Positions 22,986 through 33,379 of a stretch of 64,000 nucleotides of DNA are shown piece by piece. How positions within the stretch are numbered: position 1 is the stretch's first letter; each line of letters starts with the position of its first letter. The notes beneath the pieces are model-generated. The model searched no databases. It worked only from the letters and a program-made list of their open reading frames with translations, and was not told the DNA's origin. The position numbers were made by a program, and so were the translations under genes. Origin of the DNA: Dipteronia dyeriana (lineage: Eukaryota > Streptophyta > Magnoliopsida > Sapindales > Sapindaceae); the NCBI GenBank assembly GCA_032871835.1, contig CM065295.1, forward strand, positions 38,376,360-38,440,359, read 5' to 3'.

Positions 22986-23546
22986 GAATTACATCGATCC
23001 AGTCATAGAGGGGAAAGATCTCCTCATTGCAGCACACCTCACGGTGGGCACACAGATCCCTACAAGTTAAAGAGGGCGAGGGTAATACTTCAGGCTGTGA
23101 ACCACGTTTTTGATCCCCTCGGACTGGTGGATGGTGAGCCTTTGAAGAACATAAATGGGGAACGGTAAGTAATTTTTTTTCCTCTTTAGATGGCAATTTT
23201 TTTTTTGTTCAATTAAATAATTGTGTAGCTAATGGGAAATTAATGCAGACGTCGTATGGGTGTACTGGAGCCAGTTCATGCTGCATGGTTGCATCGGATG
23301 CAGACCAACTTCATGGAGTTGGAGGACGAGGTACGTACGAAAGGGAATTTTCTATTTTATGTTTGTTTTAGTAATGATAAACTCCTAATACTTTATTACT
23401 GTATATATTCCTAGTATACGGACACGTACCTCCATATTCTTTCGAAGCGTCAATGAGCATTCCCGAGGAAGTACAACCAGATGATCAACATATTGGATAT
23501 GCAGTTTTTTGTAAGTATTTAAAAAGTAATGATTATCACAAAAAAT

Positions 23547-24575
23547 TGACACATTCTAAAGAAGTGTTCCTACTCTCAAGTATAATAGTGTCAAAGTAAT
23601 AAATTAACCGGTAAGACCAGGCCGAACCAAAGGGAGGTTGTTCACTTGTCCTTACAGAATTAATTTGTAGATTAATTACTAAGCTTGTTATAAATTGTAA
23701 ATCAATTAAAATTAATACTGGGGATAAGGGATCTGATGTTGGTAATTTGAATATGATCCAATTATAAATATTTAGTCAAGATTAATGGGATGGTATTCCA
23801 CTCAACTAACCACTCTCTAATAGATGTGGGTAAAAGTACTCACCGTGCTAGACAATATCTGTCTATCTACAGTGAGTCAAAAACTCCAAAAAGAACAGAA
23901 GGGAGAAAGCATAAAAATAATAAACTTACCAAAATTTGATCATAATTTCCATACTAACAGTATCACCTTTGGCCTCAGCTATATAAAATTAGCCAGACAT
24001 AATTTAACTAGAAAATAGCTATTTTATTTAAATTGAGAATTTGAGAATAAAGGAGAGAGAATTTCACAAATCTACCATCATATTTGGATTCAGAACCTCC
24101 AAATTAGGGGGGAGGGGGGGAGGGGGGGAGGTCCCCCATTTATACAAAATACGGATGAAAATTGACCATCACATGAATTTAGAATTGAGCGTCCAGATTT
24201 CACCACGTCATCAGTGAACAGTGACAATGAGCAGTAATGCATCCTTGAGTGAACAGTAACGCATCAGTGAGTGAATAGTGAAAGTCCACTGTGAACAGTG
24301 AATAGTCAAAATTATGAAAATGCCCTTCGTGGTCTTCTTAAGGTTTTTTGACGTTCTAAACTTGAAAACGATGCTTGTTTTGCCATCTGACTTCTCCATG
24401 ATTCTGAATTGATCGAATTAACTCTGAAATACAAAAAAAAATACACTGATTACTACACAACATATTTATTTAAGCGAACGAACGAAATTATGTCTGAATT
24501 GGGGAATTAATCATATTGGAAGTGTAAAATGATGATAGTATCCCTTAGTAAACATACACTTTTCAGTGTTAATCA
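23547..24575 (-). repeat. 3' LTR of the Athila/Tat-like Gypsy
   Basis: About 1.03 kb, matching 31130-32269. On the plus strand it runs from TTGACACATT to GTGTTAATCA. It differs from the 5' LTR by lacking the 99-bp duplication and by having a much longer G-run (24104-24131). Confidence 0.9.
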
Positions 24576-24590
24576 CACCCCCCAACCAGC
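24576..24590 (-). other. Polypurine tract of the Gypsy element
   Basis: On the minus strand GCTGGTTGGGGGGTG directly precedes the LTR start TGATTAACACTG. This fixes the direction of the element. Confidence 0.8.
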
Positions 24591-25990
24591 TTATTGCTAT
24601 TCCCTAGCATTTAAAGCGAAAATAGTAAACACTCAAATTCAAATCTCTAAACTACCAAATAGACAAACTCTTCCATACCTCTTTTCTCACCCTTTGACAA
24701 CCAGTCACCAATTGAGTTATCAATCAAACTTCCTTGTGCTCAATAAAGATCAACACGATAACTATGAGATTCAATTGAAATCAAACAACATTTTCATTCC
24801 GAAATCTCACCAGGGCTTTTTCCTTAGGCAGAAGTTTTATTTTATTTTTTTAATACAAAAAAATTGGAAACAAACATTCTATCTTTAATCCATGTAGCGA
24901 GCTTTAGGCCAATGACTCCTAAACCAGTTGGCTTTAGGGCATTAAGTGTTAAAACACTCCTACGGGCTTAATTACTCGGATTGCAGATGATTTTTTTAGT
25001 ACAATTCCCTTAAGCTTTCTCTTTAACCCGTGTAACGAGCTTCAGGTTAATGACTCCCAAACCAGTTGGTCTTAGGGCATTAGGTGTTAAAGCACCCCTC
25101 AGACTTAATTGCTCGAGTTAAAGAGGCTATGGAACTGCACTTTATTCTTATCCAGACTCCACCGTTTTGCGTTAACACTCTATGCTTACTGAGGCATGAG
25201 GTCCGGCTACTAAGTAAGAGTTTTGGTCACAACACATAAAATTATTATTATTATTATTACTATATAAATATTTAAATAAGACCACTGCCTTCGGTTGTTA
25301 CCCTTGAATGATGTTTCAGAACTCAATATCGTAAAATCTCAACTTACTGCATATAATCACGTGTCAATGTGCGTGTGTGTCTAGAATAGTTCGAAAAATT
25401 TCACAAGATGACTTAATGAACAAAAGGATTAGTCAATGATATCACAATGGAGAGTTTATAAATTTGAATAGTCAGAAGAGAGGAAAAAAAATGCATCAGA
25501 AATACAAATATACGTATCAGAAGGCCATCTTTACAAAAAAAATGGTCAAAAGTTAGTTTTTTTTTTGTTGACAAAAATGAGTTATTGAATCAACTAATCC
25601 CCTCCCCCCAACCAGAACGAGACATTGTCCCCAATGTCATTAGAAAGAGGTAAGGTTTAGAAGATATCACCTAAACAACTTGAAAGACAAAAAAATCCTG
25701 TAAAACAACAAAAGAGATACAAAATATAGGAAAATAAAATGCATAAAAACCATAGGACAATCACAAACTGAGATTCAGATCAATTCTGCATTTCTTGTTC
25801 TCTTCATCAGTGGACCAATCAATTTTGGAGGTTGAAGGATCTGGCTCATAATTGAAAGCTTGTAACTGGTCAATCAGCTCATGAGGACTTGAAGCAGAGA
25901 TAAAGATGATAAAAAGATGATAAAAAGATAATAAAAACAAAAGGATATTTACTGGTAGTTGTGATTGTGGCTCACATCTTCCTCTGGTTT
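24591..25990 (-). other. Gypsy 3' untranslated region with a duplicated block
   Basis: Non-coding. A block of about 85 bp occurs twice, at about 24893-24980 and 25033-25116. Both copies contain AATGACTCC, AAACCAGTTGG, TAGGGCATTA and GTGTTAAARCAC. Related sequence between pol and 3' LTR is, to my recollection, common in plant Athila/Tat-like elements. A short (ATT)n run lies at 25240-25258. Confidence 0.6.
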
Positions 25991-26600
25991 TATGTCTAGA
26001 AACGAATTCAACGCCCTCTATAGGTCGGGGATATGATTCCTATCAAATTTTCTTATAAATTGGCAAACAGGGTCTTTTAAAGTCAGATTCCCAAGACTAT
26101 ATTGTGCATGTTCTTTTTGAAATTGTGGCCATAATCGGTCAATTTCCATTTGCACATATCCACTAGGATGTGCATTAAGAGTCGTTAGGATATTATCCAG
26201 TGACTCCCTACGCAAACCATGCCTAATAAATAAAATTTTATCTTCCCGATTATTAGACACCAGTCCTAAAGAACGATAACGTGTGTTGCAAGTCGTACGT
26301 GCACATTTGTGACAAGTAACCCCTAACTTCTTAGCTCTTCATTTTTTTTTGCATGATTACTTCTTCCAAAACCAGGCATGTAAGATATAAATGAATCAAC
26401 AGACTCACCTGCTAGACATACCTTAGCTTCGATCAACCAGCGAATTTCAACAGGAATGTTGTTTATCATCAGTAAGCGTAATCTTTCGAAACGTGCTTTG
26501 TAAAATTTTTCAGAGCACTTTGGGGCAACGATGGAAAATGTTTTCGCAGGTTTGTGAAAATTTTGTCCATGCCTTGTTTTGGGGATCAATTATTTGGGAA
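25990..26600 (-). pseudogene. Extra ORF downstream of integrase, unknown function
   Basis: Two frame-shifted pieces (26589-26323 and 26260-26018) look like one former protein of about 180-200 residues. The first has SEKFYKARFERLRLLMINNIPVE and WLIEAKVCLAGESVDSF. A Cys cluster CHKCARTTC is encoded near 26310-26285. The second has SGYVQMEIDRLWPQFQKEH and PVCQFIRKFDRNHIPDL. I do not recognise the family. Its place, after integrase on the coding strand, matches where some Athila/Tat elements carry extra or env-like genes. No signal peptide or membrane segment is evident. Confidence 0.5.
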
Positions 26601-26879
26601 ACTGAATTAAACCGACTTGAATTGTCACGGAGTACCGTTATCCGCCACTCTACCGGGGTTATATATCAAAACACACCAAGCAAAAATTGAACATAGAAAT
26701 TAATTCTGCAAAAATTCAAAACGTAAAAGCGAACAAAAACAAAAACAATAATTGCAAACACATATAAAGTCAAAAGCAAAAAATTTGTGTACTCACCTTT
26801 GTAACAAGGGTCAAACAGGACGGCAGAGTCTTTTTGAAAATCTGTATTTTCTAAGAATGGTTTCACACGGTGTCCATTT

Positions 26880-28180
26880 ACTTTAAAACATTACCATTCC
26901 TAGGATTCTCAATGTCTAGGGCACCATATGGATACACGTGTTTCACAACAAATGGACCACTCCATTTCGATTTCAATTTACCAAGAAATAAATGAAGTCG
27001 AGAATTATAAAGCAAAACCTTTTGACCAACTTCAAATGATCTTCTTAAAATTTGTCTGTCATGAAAGGTTTTAGTTTTTCTTTAAGAATTTTTGCATTTT
27101 CATATGCATCATTTCTTAATTCTTCAAGTTCATTTAATTGCAACTTGCGCAATTCACCATCATCATTTAGGTTAGAATTGAAAGATTTAATGGCCTAATA
27201 TGCTTTTTTTCTCAAGTTCAACAGGTAAGTGGCAAGCTTTTCCATAAACTAAATGATAATAAGACATACCCAGAGATGTTTTGAATGTAGTGTGTAAGCT
27301 CAAAGTGCATCATTTAGTCTAAGAGACCAAACTTTTCGATCGGGGTTAACCATTTTTTGCAAGATATGTTTTATCTCACTATTTGCTAACTCAACTTGAC
27401 CACTTGTTTGAGGGTGGTATGGTGTGGCAATTTTGTGTGTGACTCCATAATTCTTCATTAAAGACACAAAAGGTTTGTTACAAAGGTGTTTGCCTCCATC
27501 ACTGATAATGGCTCGAGGGATTCCAAATCAACTCAAAAGATTTTCCTTTAAAAATTTAATCACTGTTTTGTGATCATTATTTCGACAAGGAATTGCCTCA
27601 ACCCATTTTGACACATAATCAACAACAACTAAAATGTACAAAAATCCAAATGACGGTGGAAATGGACCCATAAAATCAATTCCCCAACAATCAAATATTT
27701 CAATGACCAGAATGGGGTTTAAAGGCATCATGTTTCGCTTGAAAATGGATCCTAACTTTTGACATTTTTCATAGGTTTTACAGAATGCATGTGCATCTTT
27801 AAACAAGGGGGACCAATAAAATCCACACTGCAAGATTTTTGCAGCAGTTTTCTTTGACGAAAAATGACCACCACATGCTTCAGAATGACAAAATTCAATG
27901 ACACTACTTACATCATTGTCTGTAATACACCGTCGAACAATTTGATCAGGACAATACTTGAATAAGTACGGGTCATCCCAGTAAAAACATTTTACCTCGG
28001 TCAAAAATTTCTTTTTATCCTTTGCATTCCAATCGAGTGGCATCATTCCTGTTGCAAGATAATTAACAATGTCAGCATACCAAGGCAAAGTTGTGATAGA
28101 GAATAAAAGATTATCAGGGAAAGAATCATTGATGGGTGTTTTTTCTTCTGACTCGTCATCTTTCTTCTTCAAAATCTAAA
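26880..28180 (-). pseudogene. Gypsy integrase
   Basis: Reading leftwards: the pre-integrase region (LPWYADIVNYLATGMMP), the zinc-binding domain with HSEACGGHFSSKKTAAKIL and FCKTYEKCQKLG, then the catalytic core with WGIDFMGPF (first Asp, about 27690), ISDGGKH (second Asp, about 27500) and SGQVELAN (Glu, about 27405). The C-terminal part near 26985-26900 reads [24 protein letters not shown]. Stops break the core after FLKENLLS at about 27528 and later. The enzyme would insert element DNA into the genome. Confidence 0.87.
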
Positions 28181-28917
28181 GTGTCTCTTTCTTCTTCGGT
28201 AACCTACAAACAATTATCAAGATGTTAATACGAGCTTGACTCAGGTGAATTGATCAAACAAATTTCAAATGAGTTAAAAGAATCCTTTTGAACATGATCT
28301 TCAACAATGGTTTCAATAATGTCTACATCTTCATCTTCATCTTCATCATCAAATGGTTCATTAGACATGTTGAAAACATTAAGCTTAATTTCCATATTTC
28401 CAAAAGACATGCTCATTATTCCATTCCTGCAATTAATCAAGGCATTAGCAGTAGCCAAAAATTATCGGCCCAATATAACAGGAATTGATTTGTACTTATT
28501 AACAACGGGTTGTGTTTCCAAGACAATAAAATCTACTGGGTAGATAAATTTATCGACTTGCACTAACACATCTTCCACTATTCCTTTTGGTATTTTAATT
28601 AACCTATTAGCAAGATAAAGTGTGGTTGAAGTCGGCTTTGACTCACCAAGTTTAAGTTGCTGATAAAATGAGTATGGGAGCAAATTTACACTAGGACCTA
28701 GGTCAAGCAAAGCATGCTCAATTTTATAGTTACCAATTGTACAGGAAATAGTGGGAAAGCCAGGATCTTTATATTTCAAAACATTTTTATTGGAAAGAGT
28801 GGAACTTACTTGTTCAGCCATAAAGGCTTTCTTTCTTACCTGATGCTTCCTTTTCACAGTGCACGGATCCTTCAAAAATTTGGCATAGGAAGGTACCTGT
28901 TTGATTGCGTTCAACAA
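28181..28917 (-). pseudogene. Gypsy protease, fused by deletion to the integrase region
   Basis: The retroviral-type aspartic protease motif is ALLDLGPSVNLLPYSFY (about 28725-28675), with D-L-G where many proteases have D-T-G or D-S-G. It continues through PVDFIVLETQPV and VILGR to ATANALINCRNGIMSMSFG at about 28455-28400. An acidic linker (DDEDEDEDVDIIET) follows, then the frame stops at about 28225. Next comes the pre-integrase segment, with no RT or RNase H block in any frame. Normally about 1.5-2 kb of RT and RNase H lies here. Confidence 0.85.
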
Positions 28918-30580
28918 AAGGATATTGATCTTTACCTGTTAAAAATTTCAAAAATCTCTAGAGGGTGCTTCAATTTCTGTGAATTTTTAAGAGTCTGAGG
29001 ATATAGGAGTGTAGGTGAGGATTCAATTATTTCTTCATCAACAGTGGTTTCATCAACCCCTTCCTTACCATTGGAAAGTGACTAATCACCATTTCTACTA
29101 GATTCAAGAATAGGTTTTTCGATGACCTTACCCCTATGAAGAGTGATAATTGATTTGACTTGAACTGGCATTGGTTATTATCATAGGAACTTGACTGACT
29201 CTTGGGATTTGGTTGTGGTTGAAATGGGAATTTACCTTTTTCGTGTGTGGTGAGTGTACAAGCAATCTTTGCCAAAGTATCTTTAACATCTATCAAGGTT
29301 TGTGCAGTTTGGCTGTTAATGGATTCTTGCTTCTCAATGAATGAGTACAAAGTGTCTGCAAAGTTTTTCCTAGATGGTGGGACATAAAGTGCATAACCTT
29401 GTGGGTTTTGGAAATTCTGGTGTGTTTGTGGATGTGATGGACTTGGTGGTTGTGAAGACTGGGCTTGATTGTTGTTCCTCCAACTAACGTTTGGATGATT
29501 TCTCCAACCAGGATTGTAGGTTTGTGAGTATGGGTTGGAATTTGGCTTGTTGAAAGTGTGCAAAACATTGGCTTGTTCATGAAGGTAATCTTTTATGGCC
29601 GGTAAAGTTAGGCAACTATGAGTGAATTGATCATCAGAATCACATACATGGCATGCAATTTCTTGTACATGTTTTACATGTTCACTCATTTTAGTTTCTA
29701 AAGCTTCAACTTTCCTAGCTAGGGATGCGAATCTAGCTTGAAGGTCATGATCTTCCCTAAGATTCTAAATGCCTCCACTAGATGGAGATGGTTATGGTTT
29801 GCTCGTGGACTCATAAGAACCAATGGTGTCCCAATTTTGAGCACTTTCGGTGATATGGTCAAGGTATTCAAGTGCTTCTTCAAGATTTTTGTCACTGAAC
29901 TCCCCATTACACATCATTTCAATGACTTGTCTACTTTGGGGTGTGAGTCCCTCATAAAAATGTGACACTATCCACCATGTTTCAAAACCGTGAAGTGGAC
30001 AGACATTTAACAACTCTTTGAATCTATCCCAACATTGGTAAAGTGTTTCCCTAGGTTTTTGGGCAAATGAAGTGATTTGCCTCTTAAGAGAGTTTGTTCT
30101 ATGAGGTGGGAAAAATTTCTTTAAGAACTGTTGTTGCATATCATTCCAAGTATGGATTGATCCTGACCTAAGGTTTTGTAACCAAGTTTTAGCTTTATCT
30201 TTTAAGGAAAAAGGGAAAAACTTAAGCCTAATTAAATCCATGCTAACATTTTGGTCAGTGCAAGTGTTATAGACTTCCTCAAACTCCCTAAGATGCAAAT
30301 ATGAGTTTTCAGATTCAAGACCATGAAAATTGGGTAAAAGTTGAATGATTCCCAGTTTAAAATTAAAGTGTGTTGCATTTGGTGGGAAAGCTATGCATGA
30401 AGGTGCTCCAGTACGTGTAGGATTCATGTAGTCTCTAAGAGTTCTAGGTGGATTTGGGTTAATGTGGTTGTCATGGTCAACATAAGGCGGATGGTTGCTG
30501 TGTTGAGATATGTTGTCAAGGTTGTCTAAAAGGTTCTCGGCTTGGTTTCCTGTTGGATGTCTATATGGGTTTTCAGCCAT
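28918..30580 (-). pseudogene. Gypsy gag
   Basis: The start is the ATG at 30580 (MAENPYRHPTGNQ). The capsid-like retrotransposon gag domain includes YLHLREFEEVYNTC, IRLKFFPFSLKDKAKTWLQ, WNDMQQQFLKKFFPP and LYQCWDRFKELLNVCPLHG. The C-terminal part (29689-29027), in another frame, has the Cys/His stretch CHVCDSDDQFTHSC followed by YNPGWRNHPNVSWRNNNQ, a signature of Athila-type gag. A frameshift near 29720-29800 separates the two. Gag packages element RNA into particles. Confidence 0.88.
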
Positions 30581-31105
30581 GTTGTTAATGAATGTGGGTG
30601 ATTATGATCTCCTAATTAATCTACAACTAGATGTTCGAGACCAACGTCTCATGCAAATTTAATGAGGGTTAATGGAGATGAAATACATAAAAATGAAGAA
30701 AATAAAAGAGAAAATGATAAAAATAACAAGATGCAAAATTCTAGGGGTGTAAATACAAATATGCACAAGTGTTGGGGCAAAAGTGTAAATAATTATAAAT
30801 AGAGGGACTAAAGTGAAAATACAATAATTACAGAGACTAATATGCAAAAATGAAAAATAAAATGATCTATATGCGAATGCAAACTAGATCTAAGCTAAAA
30901 TGCAAATAAAAAGTACAATGACTAAAATACAAAAATGTGATTAAAGATAACAAGTGCTTTTTTTTTTCAAGTGGAAGAAGTTTATGAGTGATGAAAGAAT
31001 GAATACAAAATAAGAATAAAGATGATAGAAAAGGAAAAAAAAAAAAAGCTAAACTAAAATAAAATTATAAAGAAATTACTACTACAAAAAAAATACGGAC
31101 TTACC
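30581..31105 (-). other. Gypsy 5' leader
   Basis: About 525 bp between the primer site and the gag ATG, A-rich on the plus strand, with no ORF I would trust. It probably served as packaging and untranslated leader. Confidence 0.5.
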
Positions 31106-31129
31106 TTCCCGGCAGCAGCGCCATAAACT
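31106..31129 (-). other. Primer-binding site (tRNA-Asp type)
   Basis: On the minus strand the sequence next to the 5' LTR reads TGGCGCTGCTGCCGGGAAG, close to the TGGCGCCGTTGCCGGGGA site used by many Athila/Tat-like elements and thought to pair with tRNA-Asp. It lies about 6 bp inside the LTR. Confidence 0.8.
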
Positions 31130-32269
31130 TGACACGTCATAAAGAAGTGTTCCTACTCTCAAGTATAAGAGTGTCAAAGTAATAAATTAGCCGGTAAGAC
31201 CGGGTCAAACCACATGGAGGTTGTTCACTTGTCCTTGTAGAATTAATTTCTAGATTAATTACTAAGCTTGTTATAAATTGTAAATCAATTAAAATTAATA
31301 TTGGGGCTAAGGGATCCACTGTTGGTAATTCGAATATGATCCAATTATAAATATTTAATCCAGATTAATGGGATGGTATTCCACTCCACTGACCACTCTC
31401 TAATAGATGTGGGTAAAAGTACTCACTGTTCTAGACAATATCTGCCTATCTACAGTGAGTCAAAAGCTCCATAAAGATTAGAGGGGATAAACCGCTCTCT
31501 GATGGATATGGGTAAAAGTACTCACTGTGCTAGATAATATCTGCCTATCTACAGTGAGTCAAAAACTCCACAAAGATCAGAGGGGAGAAAGCATAAAAAT
31601 AATAAACTTACCAAAATTGAATCATATTTTTCATACCAACAGTATCACCTTTGGCCCCAACTATATAAAATTAGCCAAACATAATTTAACTAGAAAATAG
31701 CTATTTTATTTAAACTGAGAATTTGAGAACAAAGGAGAGAGAATTTCACAAATCTAACATCACAATTGGATTCAGAACCTCTGAATTAGGGGGGAGAGGC
31801 CGTCTATTTATACAAAATACGGATAAAAATTGACCATCGGATGAATTTAGAATGGAGCATCCAGATTTTGCCTCGTCATCAGTGACAATGAACAGTGACA
31901 ATGAACAGCAACCCATCCATGAGTGAACAGTAACGCATCAGTGAGTGAACAGTGAAAGTCAACTGTGAACAGTGAAAGTCAACTGTGAACAGTGAATAGT
32001 TAAAATTATGAAAATGCTCTTCGTGGTCTTCTTGATGTTTTTTGACGTTCTAAACTTGGAAACGATGTTTGTTTTGCCATCTGACTTCTCTATGATTCTG
32101 AATTGATCGAATTACCTCTGAAATACAAAGAAAAATATACTGATTACTACACAACGCATTTATTTAAGCGAACGAATGAAATTATGTCTGAATTGGGTAA
32201 TTAATCATATTGGAAGTGTAAAATGATGATATTATCCCTTAGTAAACATACACTTTTCAGTGTTAATCA
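31130..32269 (-). repeat. 5' LTR of the Athila/Tat-like Gypsy
   Basis: About 1.14 kb. It contains a 99-bp tandem duplication (31392-31490 and 31491-31589, around CTCACTGTKCTAGAYAATATC) absent from the 3' LTR. It also has short repeats of AGTGAAAGTCAACTGTGAAC at about 31940-31998 that are partly expanded compared with the other LTR. Confidence 0.9.
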
Positions 32270-33147
32270 ATCATGCTTGTAAATTACTTTGTATACATTA
32301 ATAATTTTTTTGCGATCAAATGTTTATACATTCATTACTTTAGCACCAGTACAGGAGAATGATGACTCACGATGCTCGTAGGGCGATCGCCACGGTGCGG
32401 TGGAATGTGCTCAGGTCTTGATGGATCGATGAGGACCTTACGTTGGTACTTGGTGGTACCCCGATTAAAAGCCGTGTGTGACACGAGGTTGACAGGGTAA
32501 GTGTTACTTGGTTTGCAATTTTATAATATAAATATCTTTGTACATCCTAACACCTTCTTGTTAAGTTTACAGGTCATGATACGTGCAACATTGGGCTCCA
32601 ACATTGACTTTTAGTGACTGTCGACCTCACCTTCGAGAAGATGTTCATACTTGACCCTTGGAGACAGGATGTCGTAGTAAATATCTGGAAGCAGCAGGTA
32701 ACCCCATAGTGCTAGTTTTGTCCCTTGATTTTGTATCATACCAGGTTTCATACTACCTGATCGGCTGCTCGTTAGACGTTCGCTTAGAAGAATAAGCCTT
32801 TCTCAGTCAGCGTGGTGTCCAAAACACGTATCCGCCAACAGAAGAAATCGTAGGACATTTTGTTTTCATTAACTTTGAGATTGTGTTATTAAAAACCTGT
32901 TGTTTTATTAACGCATGATAATGTGTCAAACTGCAGGGGTAACTGTGGTCCCCAAACGTTGAGATTGATCGAGTACTAACTGGTGGAAATAAAAGATTTC
33001 AATTGGTCGGAAGACAACTGCGGGAAGATGTGTTGAGATGTTTTCTTTTTCCTCCTTTCATTACCAGCCAACTCTCGTGCTAAAGAAAAAGAAGCAAGTG
33101 ATATAGAGATAATTCGGGAGAAGATGGCAGTTGATATTTTTTTTTAA

Positions 33148-33379
33148 CTCCCGGCCCGTTTAGATTTATGTAGTAATTCTTTTTTATATGTACCAATTTT
33201 TTTGTATAAAAATGTTTACAATGAAATTAAATTAATTTTTTTTTTGTTTCCTTTTCAACTATCATAAATCACACGTACAACACAAATTGGAAATTCTATT
33301 TAATTAAAATTGAATTTAAGTTAATGAACAAGTTATATGAGTACAAATTATCACAATGTCATCATCATAACGCCTCAAA
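33148..33379. other. Gap between convergent ULP-like and transposase genes
   Basis: 232 bp, AT-rich, between the two stop codons. It presumably holds overlapping or back-to-back 3' untranslated regions of both MULE genes. I see no conserved signal beyond AT-rich polyadenylation-like sequence. Confidence 0.5.

Larger units (their letters stand above)
23547..32269 (-). mobile_element. Athila/Tat-like Ty3/Gypsy element lacking RT and RNase H
   Basis: On the minus strand: 5' LTR (32269-31130), tRNA-Asp-type primer site, gag, protease, integrase, an extra 3' ORF, a repeated 3' leader, purine tract and 3' LTR (24575-23547). Reverse transcriptase and RNase H are absent between protease and integrase. 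The element sits in a ULP-gene intron. Flanking 5-mers (AAAAT on the left, ATCAT on the right) do not match, so no clear target duplication remains. Confidence 0.88.
18701..33147 (+). pseudogene. ULP-like cysteine protease gene with DUF1985-like N-terminus, carried by the MULE
   Basis: The N-terminal exon (18701-19260) has the DUF1985-like pattern: FLVGVIHRLLLRELDHDG, then VRFSKVEFCLINGLRFG. It continues with IPVWQFWLVEDLTAFD (19260-19310), LYIPWRGITFTVYHMPYW (19410-19466) and EVIPELGVEF (19561-19590). Exons at 21790-22320, 22397-23167, 23249-23320 and 23415-23510 form a linker, with donors GTAAGT and GTACGT visible. The C-terminal ULP1 domain resumes after the Gypsy: LVTVDLTFEKMFILDPWRQD at 32612-32680 preceded by the catalytic His, and GNCGPQTLRLIEY with the catalytic Cys at 32936-32977, ending in EIIREKMAVDIFF at 33147. 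ULP1 enzymes cleave SUMO-type conjugates. The Trp after the His is a TGA and further stops follow, so this copy is dead. Confidence 0.82.

Noticed and set aside
24529..24888. Plus-strand ORF of 119 codons across the Gypsy 3' LTR edge
   Set aside because: It crosses the LTR, purine tract and untranslated region of a minus-strand element, so it cannot be a gene of the element, and no host motif is seen.
23542..32274. Clean target duplication for the Athila/Tat-like Gypsy
   Set aside because: Flanking 5-mers AAAAT and ATCAT do not match. The element is supported by its LTRs, primer site and purine tract only.
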